64,000 bases of DNA from Roseobacter insulae (GTDB lineage Bacteria; Pseudomonadota; Alphaproteobacteria; Rhodobacterales; Rhodobacteraceae): the NCBI RefSeq assembly GCF_019375555.1, contig NZ_JAHXDN010000001.1:1207236-1271235 (forward strand), written 5' to 3'. The first letter of the stretch is position 1; each line of letters starts with the position of its first letter. The translations under genes were made by a program, and so were the position numbers. Of this stretch, positions 18,217-29,477 are shown one piece after another. The notes beneath the pieces were generated by a model. That model saw nothing but the letters and a program-made list of their open reading frames with translations. It ran no database searches and was not told the origin of the DNA.

Positions 18217-19092
18217 TCAGCGCGTCGGGACGGGTGCTTCTCCCCGGTAATCGTAGAAGCCGCGTTGCGTTTTTCGTCCTAACCACCCTGCTTCGACGTA
18301 TTTGGTCAACAGGGGGCAGGGGCGGTATTTGGTGTCAGCCAAACCGTCATGCAGCACATTCATGATCGCCAGACAGGTATCCAGTCCGATGAAATCCGCC
18401 AGTTCGAGGGGCCCCATCGGATGGTTAGCACCCAGCTTCATAGAGCTGTCGATGGATTGGACGCTGCCCACACCTTCGTAGAGCGTGTAAACAGCTTCAT
18501 TGATCATCGGCATCAGGATACGGTTCACGATGAAGGCGGGGAAATCTTCAGCGGAAGCGGCGGTTTTGCCCAGTTTGTCCACCACATCCTTGCAGGCCGC
18601 GAATGTCTGTTCATCGGTGGCGATCCCGCGGATGAGTTCGACCAGTTGCATGACCGGCACCGGGTTCATGAAGTGGAAGCCCATGAATTTTTCGGGCCGG
18701 TCCGTGCGGCTCGCAAGGCGGGTGATCGAAATCGATGACGTGTTGGATGTCAGGATCGTGTGTGGTTGCAGGTGCGGCACCAGATCTTCGAAGATCGCTT
18801 GTTTCACGGTCTCCCGCTCCGTCGCGGCTTCGATGATCAGATCGGTCTGTCCCAGTTCCGTCAGGACCTGTGTTGTTCGGATGCGTTTGAGTGCAGCTGT
18901 CTGATCTTCCTCGGTGATCTTACCGCGGCTGACCTGGCGCGCCATGTTGTTGCTCATCAGTTCCATCGCGTCATCGAGCGCTTCCTGGCTGATATCATTC
19001 AACAAAACATCGTATCCCGCGAGCGACATCACATGCGCGATGCCATTGCCCATCTGACCCGCACCAACAATCCCGATGGTCTTGATTTCCAT
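18217..19092 (-). CDS. 3-hydroxybutyryl-CoA dehydrogenase
   Basis: NAD(P)-dependent dehydrogenase of 291 residues that interconverts 3-hydroxybutyryl-CoA and acetoacetyl-CoA. The N-terminal Rossmann motif is GIVGAGQMGNGIA. The 3HCDH signature is MGFHFMNPVPVMQLVELIRG and the C-terminal domain holds NHPMGPLELADFIGLD. The start is the ATG at 19092 with AAGGGG upstream; the frame is open further but without homology. Its electrons or products link to etfAB and mcd in acyl-CoA metabolism. It is convergent with the acyltransferase gene. Confidence 0.94.
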   Translation of the reverse strand: MEIKTIGIVGAGQMGNGIAHVMSLAGYDVLLNDISQEALDDAMELMSNNMARQVSRGKITEEDQTAALKRIRTTQVLTELGQTDLIIEAATERETVKQAIFEDLVPHLQPHTILTSNTSSISITRLASRTDRPEKFMGFHFMNPVPVMQLVELIRGIATDEQTFAACKDVVDKLGKTAASAEDFPAFIVNRILMPMINEAVYTLYEGVGSVQSIDSSMKLGANHPMGPLELADFIGLDTCLAIMNVLHDGLADTKYRPCPLLTKYVEAGWLGRKTQRGFYDYRGEAPVPTR

Positions 19093-19249
19093 GCAACGCC
19101 CCTTGTGATTTCGCTGCACTCTACGGTGCCGGGCAGGGGAGCCGCAAGGCCATGCGCTCTTTAAAATACCTGTCAAATTCCGCGTTTAAGGGAATGTAAG
19201 GAGGCGCCGTGCATGGTCCCTGTCGGGTGATTCAGGAAAGGTGGGTTTT

Positions 19250-20086
19250 ATGACCTATGACGTACTGGGAGCGGGGGCTCTCGACTATGCGCCATGCAGA
19301 TATGGCAACTCAAGACTATTGTTTCGCGGACCTGAGCGGCGACTGGACGCGCCGTATGTTGCCTTTCTGGGCGGCACGTCGACCTACGGCAAGTTCATCA
19401 AGACGCCGTTTCCGGCGCTGGTGGAGAGCGACCTTGGGGTGAATTGCGTGAACTTCGGCATCTGCAATGCTGGCGTCGACGTTTTGACAAACGACGGGTT
19501 TATTGCAGACACCTGTAACGGCGCTTCGGCGACTGTCATTCAGGTCGTTGGGGCGCAAAATCTGTCCAACAGGTTCTACACGGTCCACCCGCGGCGGAAT
19601 GACCGCTTTGTTTCAGCCTCCAGACTGTTGAAGTCGATCTATCCGGAAGTAGATTTTGCGGAGTTTCATTTCAACAAGCACATGCTCAGCTGCCTTTACG
19701 AGGTATCCAAGCAACGCTTTGCAGTGGTTCGGGATGAATTGCAAAACGCGTGGACGGCCCGGATGAAGCTGTTGACCAAACGGATCGAGAGCAAGGTCGT
19801 TTTGGTCTGGTTTGCAGATCATGCGCCTTTGCGAAGTGAGCCGGTGGGTCTGGACCCGGCACAGTCTCGCACACCCTTGTTCGTGACGCGTGAAATGCTC
19901 GACGAGTTGCGCCAGTCGGTGGCTGAACTTGTCGAAGTGGTCGCAACACCCGAAGCCACGGCCGCGGGCACGGAAGGCATGGTTTTCAGTCAAATGGAGG
20001 CGATGGCCGCGGCCGAAATGCTTGGCCCCAAGGCACATGGTGAAGTTGCCGTGAAACTGGGTGAGGCCCTGCACAAACTGGTGTGA
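19250..20086 (+). CDS. DUF6473 family protein
   Basis: A 278-residue protein of a family found in Rhodobacteraceae; no function known. The start is ATG 19250 after AAAGGTGGG. It opens with TYDVLGAGALDYAPCRYGNS and RLLFRGPERRLD, then YVAFLGGTSTYGKF. The pattern of GGTSTYG near the N terminus and a late HGEVAVKLGEALHKL is reminiscent of SGNH-like hydrolases, but I would not call it one. It is divergent from the hydroxybutyryl-CoA dehydrogenase gene and ends at a bidirectional terminator. Confidence 0.75.
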   Translation: MTYDVLGAGALDYAPCRYGNSRLLFRGPERRLDAPYVAFLGGTSTYGKFIKTPFPALVESDLGVNCVNFGICNAGVDVLTNDGFIADTCNGASATVIQVVGAQNLSNRFYTVHPRRNDRFVSASRLLKSIYPEVDFAEFHFNKHMLSCLYEVSKQRFAVVRDELQNAWTARMKLLTKRIESKVVLVWFADHAPLRSEPVGLDPAQSRTPLFVTREMLDELRQSVAELVEVVATPEATAAGTEGMVFSQMEAMAAAEMLGPKAHGEVAVKLGEALHKLV

Positions 20087-20087
20087 A

Positions 20088-20120
20088 CAAAAAAAGCCGC
20101 GCTCCGAGAAGCGCGGCTTT
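20088..20120 (-). terminator. Bidirectional terminator between DUF6473 and etfA
   Basis: AAAGCCGCGC (20093-20102) pairs with GCGCGGCTTT (20111-20120). The plus-strand A run on the left gives a T tract for the minus strand (etfA). The plus strand ends with TTT, so it may also stop the DUF6473 transcript. Confidence 0.85.
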
Positions 20121-20140
20121 GACTGTCGGGCAATGCGATC

Positions 20141-21070
20141 TCAGTCGAGTTTTTCAATCAACTCGGGCACTGCCGAGAAGAGGTCCGCAACCAGCCCGTA
20201 ATCAGCAACCTGGAAGATCGGAGCTTCCTCGTCTTTGTTGATGGCAACGATGATCTTGGAGTCCTTCATCCCGGCCAGATGCTGAATGGCGCCGGAGATG
20301 CCAACCGCCACGTAGAGGTCTGGAGCGACGACTTTACCCGTTTGACCGACCTGCCAGTCGTTCGGCGCATAGCCTGAATCGACCGCGGCGCGTGACGCGC
20401 CCACGGCTGCACCCAGTTTGTCAGCCAGTTTTTCGATCAGGGCAAAGTCATCTTCCGACCCAACGCCGCGACCGCCGGACACAACAACACCGGCAGATGT
20501 CAGCTCGGGACGGTCGCTGGCTGCAACCTTGTCCTCGACCCATTCGCTCAGCCCCGGATTATCCACGGCAGAGATCGTTTCAACGGAAGCCGACCCGCCT
20601 TCGCCCGCGGCATCGAACGTCGATGTCCGGAAGGTGACGACCTTTTTGGCATCGGCTGATTTGACTGTTTGAACGGCGTTACCCGCGTAAATCGGACGCT
20701 CAAACGTGCTGCCATCCACAACGCCTGAAGCGTCGGAGATCACCATGACATCCAACAGGGCCGCCACACGCGGCATGACGTTTTTCGCGTCGGTCGTCGC
20801 CGGTGCAACGATGTGTTCGTAGTCGCCGGACAGCGAGACGATCAGAGCGGCAGTCGCTTCCGCGAGCCGATGCCCGAGGGAGGCATCCTCTGCCACCAGC
20901 ACTTTGCTGACGCCATCAATCTTGGCGGCAGCAGCACCCGCAGCCGCAGCGGAGCCACCGGCCGCCAGAACGGTTACGTCGCCCAGCATCTTGGCAGCGG
21001 TCACCGCCTTGGCAGTGGCGTCCATCGCCAGTTCACCGTCGGTTACTTCCGCAAGGAGTAGAACAGCCAT
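20141..21070 (-). CDS. etfA: Electron transfer flavoprotein alpha subunit
   Basis: Large FAD-binding subunit of ETF (309 residues), which passes electrons from acyl-CoA dehydrogenases such as Mcd to ETF-ubiquinone oxidoreductase. The C-terminal FAD domain shows SGGRGVGSEDDFALIEKLAD, the APDLYVAVGISGAIQHLAGM block and NKDEEAPIFQVADYGLVAD. The ATG overlaps the etfB stop by one base (TAATG), so the two subunits are made together. Confidence 0.97.
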   Translation of the reverse strand: MAVLLLAEVTDGELAMDATAKAVTAAKMLGDVTVLAAGGSAAAAGAAAAKIDGVSKVLVAEDASLGHRLAEATAALIVSLSGDYEHIVAPATTDAKNVMPRVAALLDVMVISDASGVVDGSTFERPIYAGNAVQTVKSADAKKVVTFRTSTFDAAGEGGSASVETISAVDNPGLSEWVEDKVAASDRPELTSAGVVVSGGRGVGSEDDFALIEKLADKLGAAVGASRAAVDSGYAPNDWQVGQTGKVVAPDLYVAVGISGAIQHLAGMKDSKIIVAINKDEEAPIFQVADYGLVADLFSAVPELIEKLD

Positions 21071-21828
21071 TACACGGCCCCCGCTTCTTTGAGTTTCGAT
21101 ACCAGCTCATCCACAGAGCCAACCTTGATACCGGCGGCACGTGCGTCCGGTTCAACGGTTTTGACGATTTCGAGGCGTGGGGAGACGTCGACGCCATAAT
21201 CCGCGGCGGTCTTTTCGTCGAGCGGTTTCTTCTTCGCCTTCATGATGTTGGGCAGCGACGCATAGCGCGGTTCGTTCAACCGCAGATCGACCGTCACGAC
21301 GGTTGGCATGGTCACCTTGATGGTCTGCATCCCGCCGTCAACTTCGCGGCTCACCACGGCATGATCGCCTTCGATGGCAACTTCGGAGGCAAAGGTCGCC
21401 TGGCTCCACCCCATCAGGGCTGACAGCATCTGGCCGGTGGCGTTCATATCATTGTCGATTGCCTGCTTGCCACAGAGGACAAGGCCGGGCTGCTCCTCCT
21501 CCACGATCGCCTTGAGAATTTTGGCAACGCTCAAAGGTTCGATGTCGGTGTGAACGTCGTCGGCAGCAACCACCAGAATGGCGCGGTCCGCGCCCATGGC
21601 CAGGGCTGTGCGCAGTGTTTCCTGGCATTGTTTGACGCCGATGGACACGACAACCACTTCGTTGGCCTGACCTGCCTCTTTGAGGCGGATGGCCTGTTCG
21701 ACGGAAATCTCGTCAAACGGGTTCATCGACATTTTCACATTGGCAAGATCAACACCCGATCCGTCCGCTTTGACGCGCACTTTCACGTTGTAGTCGATCA
21801 CGCGTTTGACAGGTACCAGAACCTTCAT
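21070..21828 (-). CDS. etfB: Electron transfer flavoprotein beta subunit
   Basis: Small, AMP-binding subunit of ETF, 252 residues. It begins [19 protein letters not shown] and carries [33 protein letters not shown] and the family signature region [27 protein letters not shown] lies upstream on the minus strand. It is the first gene of etfB-etfA; a 222-base gap separates it from the adenosyltransferase gene and should hold its promoter. Confidence 0.97.
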   Translation of the reverse strand: MKVLVPVKRVIDYNVKVRVKADGSGVDLANVKMSMNPFDEISVEQAIRLKEAGQANEVVVVSIGVKQCQETLRTALAMGADRAILVVAADDVHTDIEPLSVAKILKAIVEEEQPGLVLCGKQAIDNDMNATGQMLSALMGWSQATFASEVAIEGDHAVVSREVDGGMQTIKVTMPTVVTVDLRLNEPRYASLPNIMKAKKKPLDEKTAADYGVDVSPRLEIVKTVEPDARAAGIKVGSVDELVSKLKEAGAV

Positions 21829-22050
21829 TGGCGTCTCTCTCCTTAGGAATGCGACTCACGTTGCCGCAAGTCGGTTTTTTATCTGAGGTGTGGTTTAACC
21901 AAGCTTAGCTGCATGAAACAGTGTAAAATCGTCATGCCACGCGGCAGGAACGCCGCGTTTTAATCCAATTTCCCGGTTTGGAGCGAAAATTTCCGATAGA
22001 ACCCGCTCGAATTCCTGGTTTCACCAAGCGAGGTCACTTGCGTTCAACAA

Positions 22051-22623
22051 CTAGCGGTTGGCCCCTGGTACCCAAAGAACATCATCCTTGCCGCCGTTAT
22101 TGGCCCTGCGTGCCGCGACAAAAAACCAGTCACTCAGCCGGTTCAGATAGGTGACTGCCGCCGTGTTGATCGCTTCCATGGTTGCGAGTTCGACGCAGAG
22201 CCTTTCGGCGCGGCGTGATACCGTGCGGCAGACGTGCAAATGGGCCGCCAGGGCACTGCCGCCGGGCAGGATGAAGCTGCGCAACGGGTCGAGGTCCGCG
22301 TTCATCGCATCAATCTCCGTTTCCAGCCGCGCCACCTGAGCATCGATCATCCGCAGCGGCGGGTACTCGGCATCAGCATCCTGCGCCATATCCGGGCGGC
22401 ATAGATCGGCCCCCAGATCAAACAGGTCGTTTTGAATGCGGCTAAGTGCAACGTCAATCTCGCCCTGCGCCTCCAGCCGGGCCACGCCGACAAAGGAATT
22501 CAACTCGTCGGAAGTGCCATACGCGGTTACGCGCAGGGAGTGTTTTGCCACCCGCGCGCCGTTTCCCAGTGCCGTTTCACCGGCATCGCCGGTTTTGGTA
22601 TAAATCTTGTTCAGGACCACCAT
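22051..22623 (-). CDS. Cob(I)alamin adenosyltransferase, PduO type
   Basis: Transfers adenosine from ATP to cob(I)alamin to make coenzyme B12; 190 residues. The N terminus LNKIYTKTGDAGETALGNGARV is the PduO ATP-binding loop, YGTSDELNSFVGVAR the next block, and FILPGGS and CRTVSRRAER complete the active site. Coenzyme B12 is needed by the ethylmalonyl-CoA mutase of the pathway that uses Mcd. It is the second gene of a likely unit with the small membrane protein at 22630, seven bases upstream. Confidence 0.95.
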   Translation of the reverse strand: MVVLNKIYTKTGDAGETALGNGARVAKHSLRVTAYGTSDELNSFVGVARLEAQGEIDVALSRIQNDLFDLGADLCRPDMAQDADAEYPPLRMIDAQVARLETEIDAMNADLDPLRSFILPGGSALAAHLHVCRTVSRRAERLCVELATMEAINTAAVTYLNRLSDWFFVAARRANNGGKDDVLWVPGANR

Positions 22624-22629
22624 CTCGGA

Positions 22630-22833
22630 TCAGCCTCCCTTTTGGCGGAGAAATACATAGAGCACGATCAGGCAGACCGCGACGAATTGTGCGGCAATCC
22701 GGTATCGCATCAGCTTGTTCGAGTTCTTCTTGTTGAACGCACCGCCACCGGCGAAACCGCCGAGACCCAGCATCAGAATGACGACGACCGCCAAACAGGC
22801 CAGCACGATTAGCACGAGTAATGGATCACCCAC
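22630..22833 (-). CDS. Twin transmembrane helix small protein
   Basis: A 67-residue membrane protein with two hydrophobic helices (about 4-25 and 45-62) joined by a short loop, FNKKNSNKLMRYR, rich in Lys/Asn. This size and layout match the alphaproteobacterial twin transmembrane helix small protein family that commonly lies before the PduO adenosyltransferase gene. Some members are linked to HIG1-like proteins; the function here is unknown. Confidence 0.85.
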   Translation of the reverse strand: MGDPLLVLIVLACLAVVVILMLGLGGFAGGGAFNKKNSNKLMRYRIAAQFVAVCLIVLYVFLRQKGG

Positions 22834-22916
22834 GGACTTTTTCCTTTTGTTCTACAGCCGGACATGTAGGGGGATGGCACGGAAAAGCGAACCGGTATTT
22901 GTCATGGTCTCGCAAG

Positions 22917-23747
22917 TCAGGCCCGTGACAGCACCCAGTCGAGCGCCCTGGTCGGCAGTATGCGACGCAATGCCGCCATCATGTAGGTTGGTGTCGTGAC
23001 AAAATATCGCGGGCGCGGTTTTTGTGCTTCCAAGGCATGGATGAGCTTCACCAGAACCGCTTCGGGCGGCAGTTCGAACTTGTCCGGCCCGCGGCTTTCA
23101 TAAAGGCGTCTGTTCAATCCGGTTTCGTAGTCCTTTCGCCGTGCAGAGGCGCGCCAGTCGATCCACTTCTCGAAATGCGGAATGGAGTTTTGCCTGATCT
23201 TCGACGTGACGGGTCCGGGTTCGATCAGCACGACGTGAAGAGGCGTGTCCCGCATTTCGATGCGCATGGTGTCCGTCAAACCCTCCAGCGCGTATTTCGT
23301 CGCATTGTAGGCGCCGCGCCATGGCAGGCAGATGAAGCCGAGGACGGATGAACACTGCACGATCCGACCATGGCCCTGTTTGCGCATGATGGGGATGATC
23401 GCGCGTGTCAGATGATGCCAGCCAAAGAAGTTGGCTTCGAAAATCTCGCGCAGTGCATCGGTTGGCAGATCTTCGACCGCGCCGGGCGTGCCATGGGCAC
23501 CATTGTTGAATACCGCGTCGAGGGTGCCCCCCGTCGCCTCCAGCACTTCGGCGAGCGCGGCATCGATGCTGGCCTGGTCCGTGTAGTCCAAGAGGGGGCT
23601 TTCGAAACCTTCCGCTTGCAGCCGCTCGCAATCAGTGGCCTGTTTGCAGGCCGCAAAGACACGCCACCCCTTGGCCTTGAGGCCGATTGCCGCCGTGTAT
23701 CCAATGCCCGAAGAGCAGCCGGTTATAAGTATTGATTTTTGCGCCAT
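22917..23747 (-). CDS. Short-chain dehydrogenase/reductase
   Basis: Classical SDR of 276 residues. It has the N-terminal NAD(P) loop TGCSSGIGYTAA, NNGAHG (the NNAG-type motif with G for A) and the catalytic YNATK with a preceding Ser in CSSVLGF. I use the ATG at 23747 because GGAG lies six bases upstream; a GTG at 23759 is also in frame. The substrate is unknown. It is transcribed toward the small membrane protein gene. Confidence 0.9.
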   Translation of the reverse strand: MAQKSILITGCSSGIGYTAAIGLKAKGWRVFAACKQATDCERLQAEGFESPLLDYTDQASIDAALAEVLEATGGTLDAVFNNGAHGTPGAVEDLPTDALREIFEANFFGWHHLTRAIIPIMRKQGHGRIVQCSSVLGFICLPWRGAYNATKYALEGLTDTMRIEMRDTPLHVVLIEPGPVTSKIRQNSIPHFEKWIDWRASARRKDYETGLNRRLYESRGPDKFELPPEAVLVKLIHALEAQKPRPRYFVTTPTYMMAALRRILPTRALDWVLSRA

Positions 23748-23804
23748 CTGCTTCTCCACACGTGGTGCCCGAAGCTTTGGCGCGTCGCGCCCGAGAGCGC
23801 AACC

Positions 23805-24446
23805 TTATCCTTTGGTCAGCAGAAAATCCGCAATCCAGCCCTCCGGACCACCGGCCACGGGCCGCAGCTTGACCCAGCCGGTACCGTCGTCCTGCAAGAC
23901 TTCAACCCGCGTATTCCTGTCGAGCCGTGTTACGACGCCGTAACTGGTGCCGGGGCCGCCGCGCATGTTGACCGCTGATGCGTCCACGCGCCGGATATCC
24001 TGCGGAGATGACACGTCAGCCGAAGATGCTTGTGTGGTTGACCCTGGGAAGATGATACTTGGCAGGACACGCTCGCCAGCCCGGTTTGCACCGAAACTGA
24101 CCGGCGTTATGTCAATGTTGTTCGTGGAAGCGGACGCAATTGTTGGCGTCACTGTGTCCGGCGCGCTGCTGTCCGGCTCAGCCTCCGCCTCGGATGTGTC
24201 ATCAAGTACGTCACTCAAAGAGGTCAGGTTCAATGCCACGCGGGTGACAGTCGCCTCTTCTTGCACATTTGTAATAGCGGACACCTCAGCCGTCTGCGTT
24301 GTGGGCAACCGGGCCACGTCAACCGCATCCGACCTAGCGAGAATGGCGGCATTTCTTGCCGCGACCGGGTCAAAATCGGCCCCGCCGCTGAGCTCATAAA
24401 ATGCCAGTCCCAAAAACCCAAAAGTCAAAAAAATGAATCGCTTCAT
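23805..24446 (-). CDS. Exported SH3-domain protein
   Basis: A 213-residue protein with an N-terminal hydrophobic segment (residues 2-17, KRFIFLTFGFLGLAFY), probably a signal peptide or anchor. A Ser/Thr/Ala/Asp-rich low-complexity linker follows (about 60-140). The C-terminal 65 residues form a bacterial SH3 domain: VNMRGGPGTSYGVVTRLDRN, VEVLQDDGTGWVKLRP and EGWIADFLL. Such domains often bind peptidoglycan. It lies divergently from parC. Confidence 0.85.
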   Translation of the reverse strand: MKRFIFLTFGFLGLAFYELSGGADFDPVAARNAAILARSDAVDVARLPTTQTAEVSAITNVQEEATVTRVALNLTSLSDVLDDTSEAEAEPDSSAPDTVTPTIASASTNNIDITPVSFGANRAGERVLPSIIFPGSTTQASSADVSSPQDIRRVDASAVNMRGGPGTSYGVVTRLDRNTRVEVLQDDGTGWVKLRPVAGGPEGWIADFLLTKG

Positions 24447-24650
24447 CGCAACAATCCTCGTTACTCATCTGTCAAGTATAACACACAACTCACCTCCTGA
24501 ACGCATAACTCCCCGTTTTGGTTTCCGTCAGGGGAAATTTTCACCCCAATTCGCATATTTTCATGTGATGCCGCCTGGCCACAACTCTGCAGAAAGAACG
24601 GGGCCGATATCGCGCTTGTTCGGGGCGAACCACGAGGTTACACAGCACCA

Positions 24651-26954
24651 ATGGCCGACGAAACCAATATCCCCGACATGCCTCCCGCCGATGTGTCTGA
24701 ACCGCTGCGTCGTGCACTGGGAGAGCGGTATTTAACCTATGCCTTGAGCACGATCATGCACCGGGCGCTGCCGGATGCGCGCGATGGGCTGAAACCCGTT
24801 CACCGACGTATCTTATACGCAATGCGTGAACTGCGGCTGAATTCCACGGGTGGATTTCGTAAATCGGCCAAGATTTCGGGCGACGTTATGGGCAATTACC
24901 ACCCGCACGGCGACGCGGCTATTTACGATGCCATGGCCCGCTTGGCGCAGGACTTCAACGTGCGGTATCCGCTCGTCGACGGTCAGGGTAATTTTGGCAA
25001 CATCGACGGCGATAACCCGGCTGCGAGCAGATACACCGAGGCGCGCATGACCGCCGTGGCCGAAGCCATGCTTGAAGGTCTGAACGAAAACGCTGTCGAT
25101 TTCCGTGAAAACTATGACGGGACGCTCACGGAACCGGTTGTTTTGCCCGCGCAGTTCCCCAACCTGCTGGCCAATGGGTCCAGCGGGATCGCCGTCGGCA
25201 TGGCAACCAATATTCCCCCGCATAACATCGCGGAACTCTGCGACGCCTGTATTCATCTCATAAAAACGCCCGACGCACGGGATGACACCTTGCTGAAGTA
25301 CGTCCCGGGTCCGGACTTCCCGACAGGCGGCGTGATTGTCGAGCCGCCTGAAAACATCGCAACGGCTTATCGCACCGGGCGTGGGTCCTTCCGGTTGCGT
25401 TGCCGGTGGGAGGTGGAAGATCTGGGGCGCGGTCAGTGGCAGATCGTGGTCACGGAGATCCCCTACCAGGTTCAGAAATCCAAACTGATCGAAAAGATCG
25501 CGGAGCTGATCCAGACCAAGAAGATCCCGATCCTGGGGGATGTGCGGGACGAATCTGCTGACGATGTGCGCATGATCATCGAACCGCGATCCCGGTCGGT
25601 CGACCCCGAGGTGCTGATGGGCATGCTGTTCCGGACCTGCGATCTGGAAGTGCGGTTTTCGCTCAACATGAATGTGCTGATCGATGGGCTGACGCCGAAA
25701 GTCTGCTCGATGAAGGAAGTCCTGCGGGCATTTCTGGATCACCGCCAAGAAGTACTGGTGCGACGCTCCACGCATCGGATGGAGAAAATCGACCACCGTC
25801 TCGAAGTGCTGGAAGGCTTTGTCGTTGCTTTCCTCAATCTCGATCGGGTCATCGACATCATCCGCTATGACGCGGACCCCAAATCGGCGCTGATGCGAGA
25901 AGACTGGGGAAAATCGCACGTCCGCGCGACCGACGAAACAGACTACGTCTCGCCGGCGACGGGCGAGGGCGAACTGAGCGAGGTGCAGGCCGAAGCGATC
26001 CTCAACATGCGCCTGCGGTCGTTGCGGCGTCTGGAAGAAATGGAGCTGCTGCGCGAGCAGTCAGACCTGATGGAAGAGCGCGCGGGTCTTGAGGACCTTC
26101 TGGAGAATCCGCAGCTTCAGTGGGACAGCATTACCGCGCAATTGCGTGAGACAAAGAAACAGTTTGGCAAGGAGTACGAGGGTGGTGCGCGCCGCACAAC
26201 CTTCGCCGAGGGCACGGTGATCGAAGACGTGCCGATCGAGGCGATGATTGACCGGGAACCAATCACCGTCGTCTGCTCGCAAATGGGGTGGGTTCGGGCC
26301 ATGACCGGGCATATCGACCTGAACCGAGAGTTGAAATTCAAGGATGGCGACGGGCCCAGGTTCATCTTTCATGCTGAAACGACGGATCGTCTGCTGGTGT
26401 TTGGCTCAAACGGCCGCTTTTACACCGTGTCCGCTGCAAATTTACCGGGTGGGCGCGGTATGGGTGAACCGCTGCGGCTCATGGTTGATTTGCCGAATGA
26501 GACCGAGATCGTGACCATCCTGACCCATCAGCCGGGCCGCAAGCTTTTGGTTGCGTCCAGCGCGGGCGACGGGTTCGTCGTGCCGGAGGACGATGTCGTG
26601 GCACAGACCCGGAGTGGCAAACAAGTACTGAACGTACGTGGCGAGACCCGGGCCGTGGTGTGCCGACCGGTCACAGGTGACAGCGTTGCGGTGGTTGGCG
26701 AGAACCGCAAAGTGCTGGTTTTTGCCCTTGATGAACTGCCGGAAATGGGACGCGGCAAGGGCGTGCGGTTGCAAAAGTACAAGGATGGTGGCCTGTCCGA
26801 CGCCACGACCTTTAGCCGGGACAGCGGATTAAGCTGGCTTGATCCGGCGGGACGAACGCGGACGGAAACGGAATTGACGGAATGGTCCGGAAAGCGCGCC
26901 AGCGCCGGGCGCATGGCGCCACGAGGGTTTCCGCGCGACAACAAGTTTTCCTGA
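24651..26954 (+). CDS. parC: DNA topoisomerase IV subunit A
   Basis: Cutting and rejoining subunit of topoisomerase IV, which unlinks daughter chromosomes; 767 residues. The active-site tyrosine is Tyr128 in SRYTEARM. The N-terminal winged-helix domain shows [19 protein letters not shown] and [20 protein letters not shown]. The C-terminal beta-pinwheel is shorter than in GyrA and lacks the GyrA box, which favours ParC. parE is not in the window. Confidence 0.95.
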   Translation: MADETNIPDMPPADVSEPLRRALGERYLTYALSTIMHRALPDARDGLKPVHRRILYAMRELRLNSTGGFRKSAKISGDVMGNYHPHGDAAIYDAMARLAQDFNVRYPLVDGQGNFGNIDGDNPAASRYTEARMTAVAEAMLEGLNENAVDFRENYDGTLTEPVVLPAQFPNLLANGSSGIAVGMATNIPPHNIAELCDACIHLIKTPDARDDTLLKYVPGPDFPTGGVIVEPPENIATAYRTGRGSFRLRCRWEVEDLGRGQWQIVVTEIPYQVQKSKLIEKIAELIQTKKIPILGDVRDESADDVRMIIEPRSRSVDPEVLMGMLFRTCDLEVRFSLNMNVLIDGLTPKVCSMKEVLRAFLDHRQEVLVRRSTHRMEKIDHRLEVLEGFVVAFLNLDRVIDIIRYDADPKSALMREDWGKSHVRATDETDYVSPATGEGELSEVQAEAILNMRLRSLRRLEEMELLREQSDLMEERAGLEDLLENPQLQWDSITAQLRETKKQFGKEYEGGARRTTFAEGTVIEDVPIEAMIDREPITVVCSQMGWVRAMTGHIDLNRELKFKDGDGPRFIFHAETTDRLLVFGSNGRFYTVSAANLPGGRGMGEPLRLMVDLPNETEIVTILTHQPGRKLLVASSAGDGFVVPEDDVVAQTRSGKQVLNVRGETRAVVCRPVTGDSVAVVGENRKVLVFALDELPEMGRGKGVRLQKYKDGGLSDATTFSRDSGLSWLDPAGRTRTETELTEWSGKRASAGRMAPRGFPRDNKFS

Positions 26955-27056
26955 CCACCCCTTTGGCGGGTGCGCGCCGCACGCCCGCATGGATTGCAAG
27001 CGGCGCATCCTTCGGCTAGGCAAGACACCAACCGATAATATGCCGAAGGGTGAGAC

Positions 27057-27668
27057 ATGAAGAGGCAAGCAGCTTTACTGGTCAGCGTATTGGCCCTGAC
27101 AGCCTGCGCGGGCGCACGCGACCTGGATGCGCCTCCCGTGCCCTTGGGCGACTTCAGCCTCGGGCACAACGTGGTTGTGGCCCCCAAGGTTGAGACGACT
27201 GCAACGATCAGTCGTGAAGTCTCCAAGGATGAGCTCACTGCCGCACTGACCACGGCCATCGCCGAAAGGTTTGACCGTTACGAGGGGGCGAAGGATTACC
27301 ATTTCGGTGTCAGCATCGAGGGATATGTTCTGGCAAAGCCCGGCGTACCCGTGCTGCTGGCACCGAAGTCAGGAATGATCATCCGCCTGACCGTCTGGGA
27401 CGATTCGCAAGGCAAGAAGTTGAATGAGGAACCGGCCCAGCTGACGGTCCTCGAAGAACTGAATGGCGCCAGCATCGTTGGTACGGGCTGGTCCCAGACC
27501 AAGGAGACCCAGCTGGAAAACCTGTCGCGCAACGCGGCACAGGCGATCGAAGACTATCTGGTGAAACAGAATGCAGAGCAGGGCTGGTTCTCGGAGGCCT
27601 CAGCGGCGAATGCAGCGCCTGCAGACGCTCCGACGGCAGGGGGAACTGACCCGTCTGATGCTGAATAG
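27057..27668 (+). CDS. DUF6778-like lipoprotein
   Basis: A 203-residue exported lipoprotein. The signal peptide ends in a lipobox LTACAG (Cys near 17). The mature part has KDELTAALTTAIAERFDRYEG and YHFGVSIEGYVLAKPGVPVL, seen in a Rhodobacteraceae family I recall as DUF6778. The tail (about 180-203) is Ala/Pro-rich and probably unstructured. It follows parC by about 100 bases and precedes tuf. Function unknown. Confidence 0.75.
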   Translation: MKRQAALLVSVLALTACAGARDLDAPPVPLGDFSLGHNVVVAPKVETTATISREVSKDELTAALTTAIAERFDRYEGAKDYHFGVSIEGYVLAKPGVPVLLAPKSGMIIRLTVWDDSQGKKLNEEPAQLTVLEELNGASIVGTGWSQTKETQLENLSRNAAQAIEDYLVKQNAEQGWFSEASAANAAPADAPTAGGTDPSDAE

Positions 27669-27777
27669 GAGGTCTTCGCACGTCGTGCTTGATTTTCCTG
27701 CCTGATCGCAATACATCGCGCGCCAGAGAAGGATCGGGTCACTGTCGACCCCATGAAAGCAAAAGGGCGCCTCCACC

Positions 27778-28953
<1,176 letters not shown>

Positions 28954-28974
28954 GCCGATCGGGTCAGAAATTGA

Positions 28975-29006
28975 AAGGCCGCCGATGAAAATCGGCGGCC
29001 TTTTTC
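28975..29006 (+). terminator. Terminator of tuf copy 1
   Basis: GGCCGCCGAT (28977-28986) pairs perfectly with ATCGGCGGCC (28991-29000) around a GAAA tetraloop, followed by TTTTT. Confidence 0.93.
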
Positions 29007-29078
29007 CGTCCTAAGGTCGTCTTGTCACAGAACCAGTGGAGATAATATCCCGCTCACCATGAAGGACGGAGAATGCAT

Positions 29079-29228
29079 TCAGTAACGGGCGATGGTCGTG
29101 TTGCTCATGAACTTGACATGGTCGGACGCGCCAACACTCTTGCCAGTCAGCGGATAATGCCCGGTCTCTGCACATCCCATCAAAATGACTGACGCGGCGA
29201 AGATCGACAAAATGGTTTTCGTTTTCAT
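29079..29228 (-). CDS. Small lipoprotein
   Basis: A 49-residue lipoprotein precursor. MKTKTILSIFAASVILMGCAE is a signal peptide with lipobox LMGC (Cys near 18); the mature peptide is only about 30 residues. The start is the ATG at 29228 with AGGGA upstream; the longer frame to 29282 adds a hydrophilic N terminus that would spoil the signal. I know no function. Confidence 0.65.
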   Translation of the reverse strand: MKTKTILSIFAASVILMGCAETGHYPLTGKSVGASDHVKFMSNTTIARY

Positions 29229-29477
29229 GGGTCTATCCCTAAATGTGGGCACGTTTTTCAACTGGTCAGACATGGTGTTCACTAATTTCGTGCAGCGTTT
29301 AAATTGCGTGTTCCGGGATCGTTGCCTGGGTGGAACAAGACAATGATTTGCATGACGCTGCGTCAGCGTCCGTGATCCAGATTACACTCGCGCAATTTTT
29401 TTCAAATTTTACTCAAACCCCGGGGTGTGTTCACGTCCGCCGGGTGTACCGCAAAAAGAGGAAACAAGGAGACCGGA